A stretch of DNA of 64,000 bases. It comes from M0027 sp021713415 (lineage in GTDB: Bacteria; Pseudomonadota; Gammaproteobacteria; Francisellales; Francisellaceae). The position numbers and the translations under genes were made by a program. The DNA lies in assembly GCA_021713415.1 (NCBI GenBank), contig JAKJJQ010000007.1, positions 24,754-88,753 on the forward strand. The letters run 5' to 3'. The notes below the pieces were generated by a model that was not told where the DNA came from, searched no databases, and saw only the letters and a program-made list of their open reading frames with translations. Shown here in pieces: positions 62,331-64,000 of the stretch (position 1 is the stretch's first letter; every line of letters starts with the position of its first letter).

Positions 62331-63743
62331 ATGCCAAATGATGAAATTTTAAAATTAAAAACGGTTTTTGAAACTCAAAAACAAAGTTTTTTAGCATCAC
62401 CATATCCAGATTATAAAACACGTCGCAGTCAGATAAAGCAATTAAAAAGCATATTATTAGATAGTCAAAAAGCACTGTTATCTGCTCTAAATGATGACTT
62501 TGGACATCGTAAATTTGATGAAAGTCGTTTAACTGAACTATTTCCAATGATTGCTGCGTTTAAATATGTATTAAAACATCTAAAGTCTTGGATGAAGCCT
62601 GATAAGCGTCATGTTAGTCTATTATACTTTCCATCTCGTAATTATGTATTTTATCAACCGAAAGGTGTTGTTGGTATTATTGTACCTTGGAATTATCCTT
62701 TGATTTTATCAATTATCCCAATTATTTATGCACTTGCTGCTGGTAATCGTATTATGGTGAAATTATCGGAATTAACACCAAAAACCGAAAAAACATTAAT
62801 CACAATTTTTCAAAGGGTTTTTTCAGAAGGTGAAGTTTGTTTTATACAAGGTGATGTGCATGTGGCACAAGCATTTAGTCAATTAGCATTTGATCATATA
62901 TTTTTTACTGGATCAACTACAGTAGGTAGGCTTGTGATGAAGGCTGCAAGTGACAACCTAACGCCCGTAACTTTAGAATTAGGTGGTAAATCTCCTGTAA
63001 TTATTACAGAAAAAGCCAACCTTAAAAAAGCAGTTGCAAGTATTTGCTTTGCAAAGTATGTTAATTCAGGTCAAACCTGTATTGCACCTGATTATATTTA
63101 TTTAGCTGCTTCATTAACTAAAGATTTTATACAAGCATTATCTGATAGTTGGCACAAATTCACATTCAATCAATCATCTGATTTAACAGCTTTAATTAGT
63201 GATCAACACCTTAATCGAATTCAAGCATTATTGGAGGATGCGACATCAAAAGGTGCATCGATCAATGTATTGGGCCAAGATACACCTTGGAGTGAAGCTC
63301 AATTAAGTAAACGCCAACTACCACTTTGTGTGGTAACTGGTTTAACAGATGATATGCTATTATCGAAAGAAGAGATATTTGGCCCAATCTTACCGATTAT
63401 TAATTACCAAACACTTAATCAAGCCATTGAATCAATTAAGCAAAAGCCTCGAGTATTAAGCTTATACTTTTATGGTAAAGAAAGTGAATTTGAAGAAGTT
63501 GTTAGAAATACGCATGCAGGGGGTGTTTGCTTTAATGATGCATTGATGCAAATTGCACAGGAAGATTTACCATTCGGTGGAATTGGACCATCTGGGATGG
63601 GCTCTTATCATGCCAAAGAAGGGTTTATTACCTTCTCTCATGCAAAAGCAGTTTATTTAAAAAGCAAATTCACACCAGGGGCTTTGATCTATCCGCCCTT
63701 TGGCAAAGCACATCGTATATTATTTAAGTTATTTCTGCGCTAG
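62331..63743 (+). CDS. Aldehyde dehydrogenase (coniferyl-aldehyde-dehydrogenase-like)
   Basis: NAD(P)-dependent aldehyde dehydrogenase of 470 residues. Catalytic E216 (LELGGKSP) and C250 (NSGQTCIAPDY), the cofactor region PWNYPLILSIIPI (119-131), and FTGSTTVGR are present. The overall pattern and the C-terminal hydrophobic-basic tail resemble the class with fatty-aldehyde and coniferyl-aldehyde dehydrogenases. Substrate unknown. AAAGGA precedes ATG 62331. Divergent from ftsK; its stop region overlaps the remnant gene on the other strand. Confidence 0.92.
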   Translation: MPNDEILKLKTVFETQKQSFLASPYPDYKTRRSQIKQLKSILLDSQKALLSALNDDFGHRKFDESRLTELFPMIAAFKYVLKHLKSWMKPDKRHVSLLYFPSRNYVFYQPKGVVGIIVPWNYPLILSIIPIIYALAAGNRIMVKLSELTPKTEKTLITIFQRVFSEGEVCFIQGDVHVAQAFSQLAFDHIFFTGSTTVGRLVMKAASDNLTPVTLELGGKSPVIITEKANLKKAVASICFAKYVNSGQTCIAPDYIYLAASLTKDFIQALSDSWHKFTFNQSSDLTALISDQHLNRIQALLEDATSKGASINVLGQDTPWSEAQLSKRQLPLCVVTGLTDDMLLSKEEIFGPILPIINYQTLNQAIESIKQKPRVLSLYFYGKESEFEEVVRNTHAGGVCFNDALMQIAQEDLPFGGIGPSGMGSYHAKEGFITFSHAKAVYLKSKFTPGALIYPPFGKAHRILFKLFLR

Positions 63744-63864
63744 GTTTATTTAAGAAGTCACCTTGCCACCATCTTCTACGCCATTTTAAAATCAATGTTT
63801 CTTTACGAATGCCAGCTTTATGATAAGGATCATCATAAGCAAATGCTTCTGCCTGACTAGAAAA
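63724..63864 (-). pseudogene. C-terminal remnant of a YciI-like protein
   Basis: Minus-strand frame of 46 codons with no start codon, bounded upstream by an in-frame TGA at 63865-63867. The peptide includes QAEAFAYDDPYHKAGIRKE, the typical C-terminal block of YciI/YCII-related proteins (an alpha/beta-barrel fold), and ends at a normal TAA. The rest of the domain is missing: the sequence upstream turns into non-coding DNA with strong hairpins. It therefore looks like a gene cut by an insertion or rearrangement. The 3' end overlaps the aldehyde dehydrogenase end by 20 bases. Confidence 0.6.
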
Positions 63865-63884
63865 TCAACTTATATTTGAGCAAT

Positions 63885-63946
63885 TACCCCGTGGCTTGCC
63901 ACGCGGTACATTAAACGGGAAAGTTTGAAAACCGAAGAGGTTTTCA
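63885..63946. repeat. Two adjacent hairpins, possible end of a mobile element
   Basis: The first inverted repeat (63885-63895 and 63898-63908) has 11-base arms with one mismatch around GTGGC-TT-GCCAC. The second (63926-63933 and 63939-63946) has perfect eight-base arms around GAAGA. They are GC-richer than the surroundings and begin about 20 bases from the break in the YciI-like gene. Hairpin ends of this kind occur in IS200/IS605-type elements and small palindromic repeats; no transposase is visible before the window ends. Confidence 0.5.
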
Positions 63947-64000
63947 TGTTAAACTAAAAAAATGTTGCTAGTAAGATCATTTCATTGTGCCTATAGCACT

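Overview
The window is AT-rich, gene-dense gammaproteobacterial chromosome. The nuo operon, the metY-rimP-nusA-infB-rbfA block and the general protein style suggest a relative of Francisella (Francisellaceae/Fastidiosibacteraceae type). That placement is inferred from gene content and composition and was not tested by any search.

Layout: (1) 1-5716, the end of the respiratory complex I operon (nuoJ partial, nuoK, L, M, N). (2) 5742-47768, a surface-polysaccharide locus of about 42 kb that starts 25 bp after nuoN with no visible terminator. It holds an initiating sugar-phosphate transferase; a CDP-6-deoxyhexose/3,6-dideoxyhexose pathway (rfbF, rfbG, an RfbH-like enzyme lacking the iron-sulfur loop, an RmlC-like epimerase, a short SDR reductase); a first flippase/polymerase pair; an acetamidino-modification trio (N-acetyl sugar amidotransferase, HisH, HisF2-like); galE; a module with a bi-domain dehydrogenase, a heparinase II/III-like protein and a WbuB-like transferase; wecC, wecB and a tviB-like dehydrogenase; manC-gmd-fcl for GDP-L-fucose; a second flippase and a second polymerase/ligase; a tightly coupled trio of uncharacterised genes; several glycosyltransferases; rmlACDB for dTDP-L-rhamnose; a 2-oxoglutarate/Fe(II) oxygenase; and a divergent Wzz-like protein. 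(3) 47832-53120, initiator tRNA followed by rimP, nusA, infB and rbfA. (4) 53177-64000, mixed genes: a lone ketoacyl synthase, an unknown 326-residue protein, a ParD-like/RelE-type toxin-antitoxin pair, lexA with a small unrecognised downstream gene, an AhpD-like protein, pdxS-pdxT, lolA, ftsK, an aldehyde dehydrogenase, and a broken YciI-like gene next to strong hairpins at the right edge.

Taken together, the locus can supply CDP-, UDP-, GDP- and dTDP-linked sugars to a Wzx/Wzy-type assembly line. Two flippases and two polymerase-like proteins, a more AT-rich stretch at about 11.5-18.4 kb, and one inverted transferase gene suggest it was assembled from more than one source. The points I find most worth following up are the 35659-37258 trio (a small unknown domain occurs alone and fused to a ParB/sulfiredoxin-like domain, with a nucleotidyltransferase-like gene between), the RfbH homologue without its cluster cysteines, and the lexA promoter with a direct repeat plus the small gene behind lexA.
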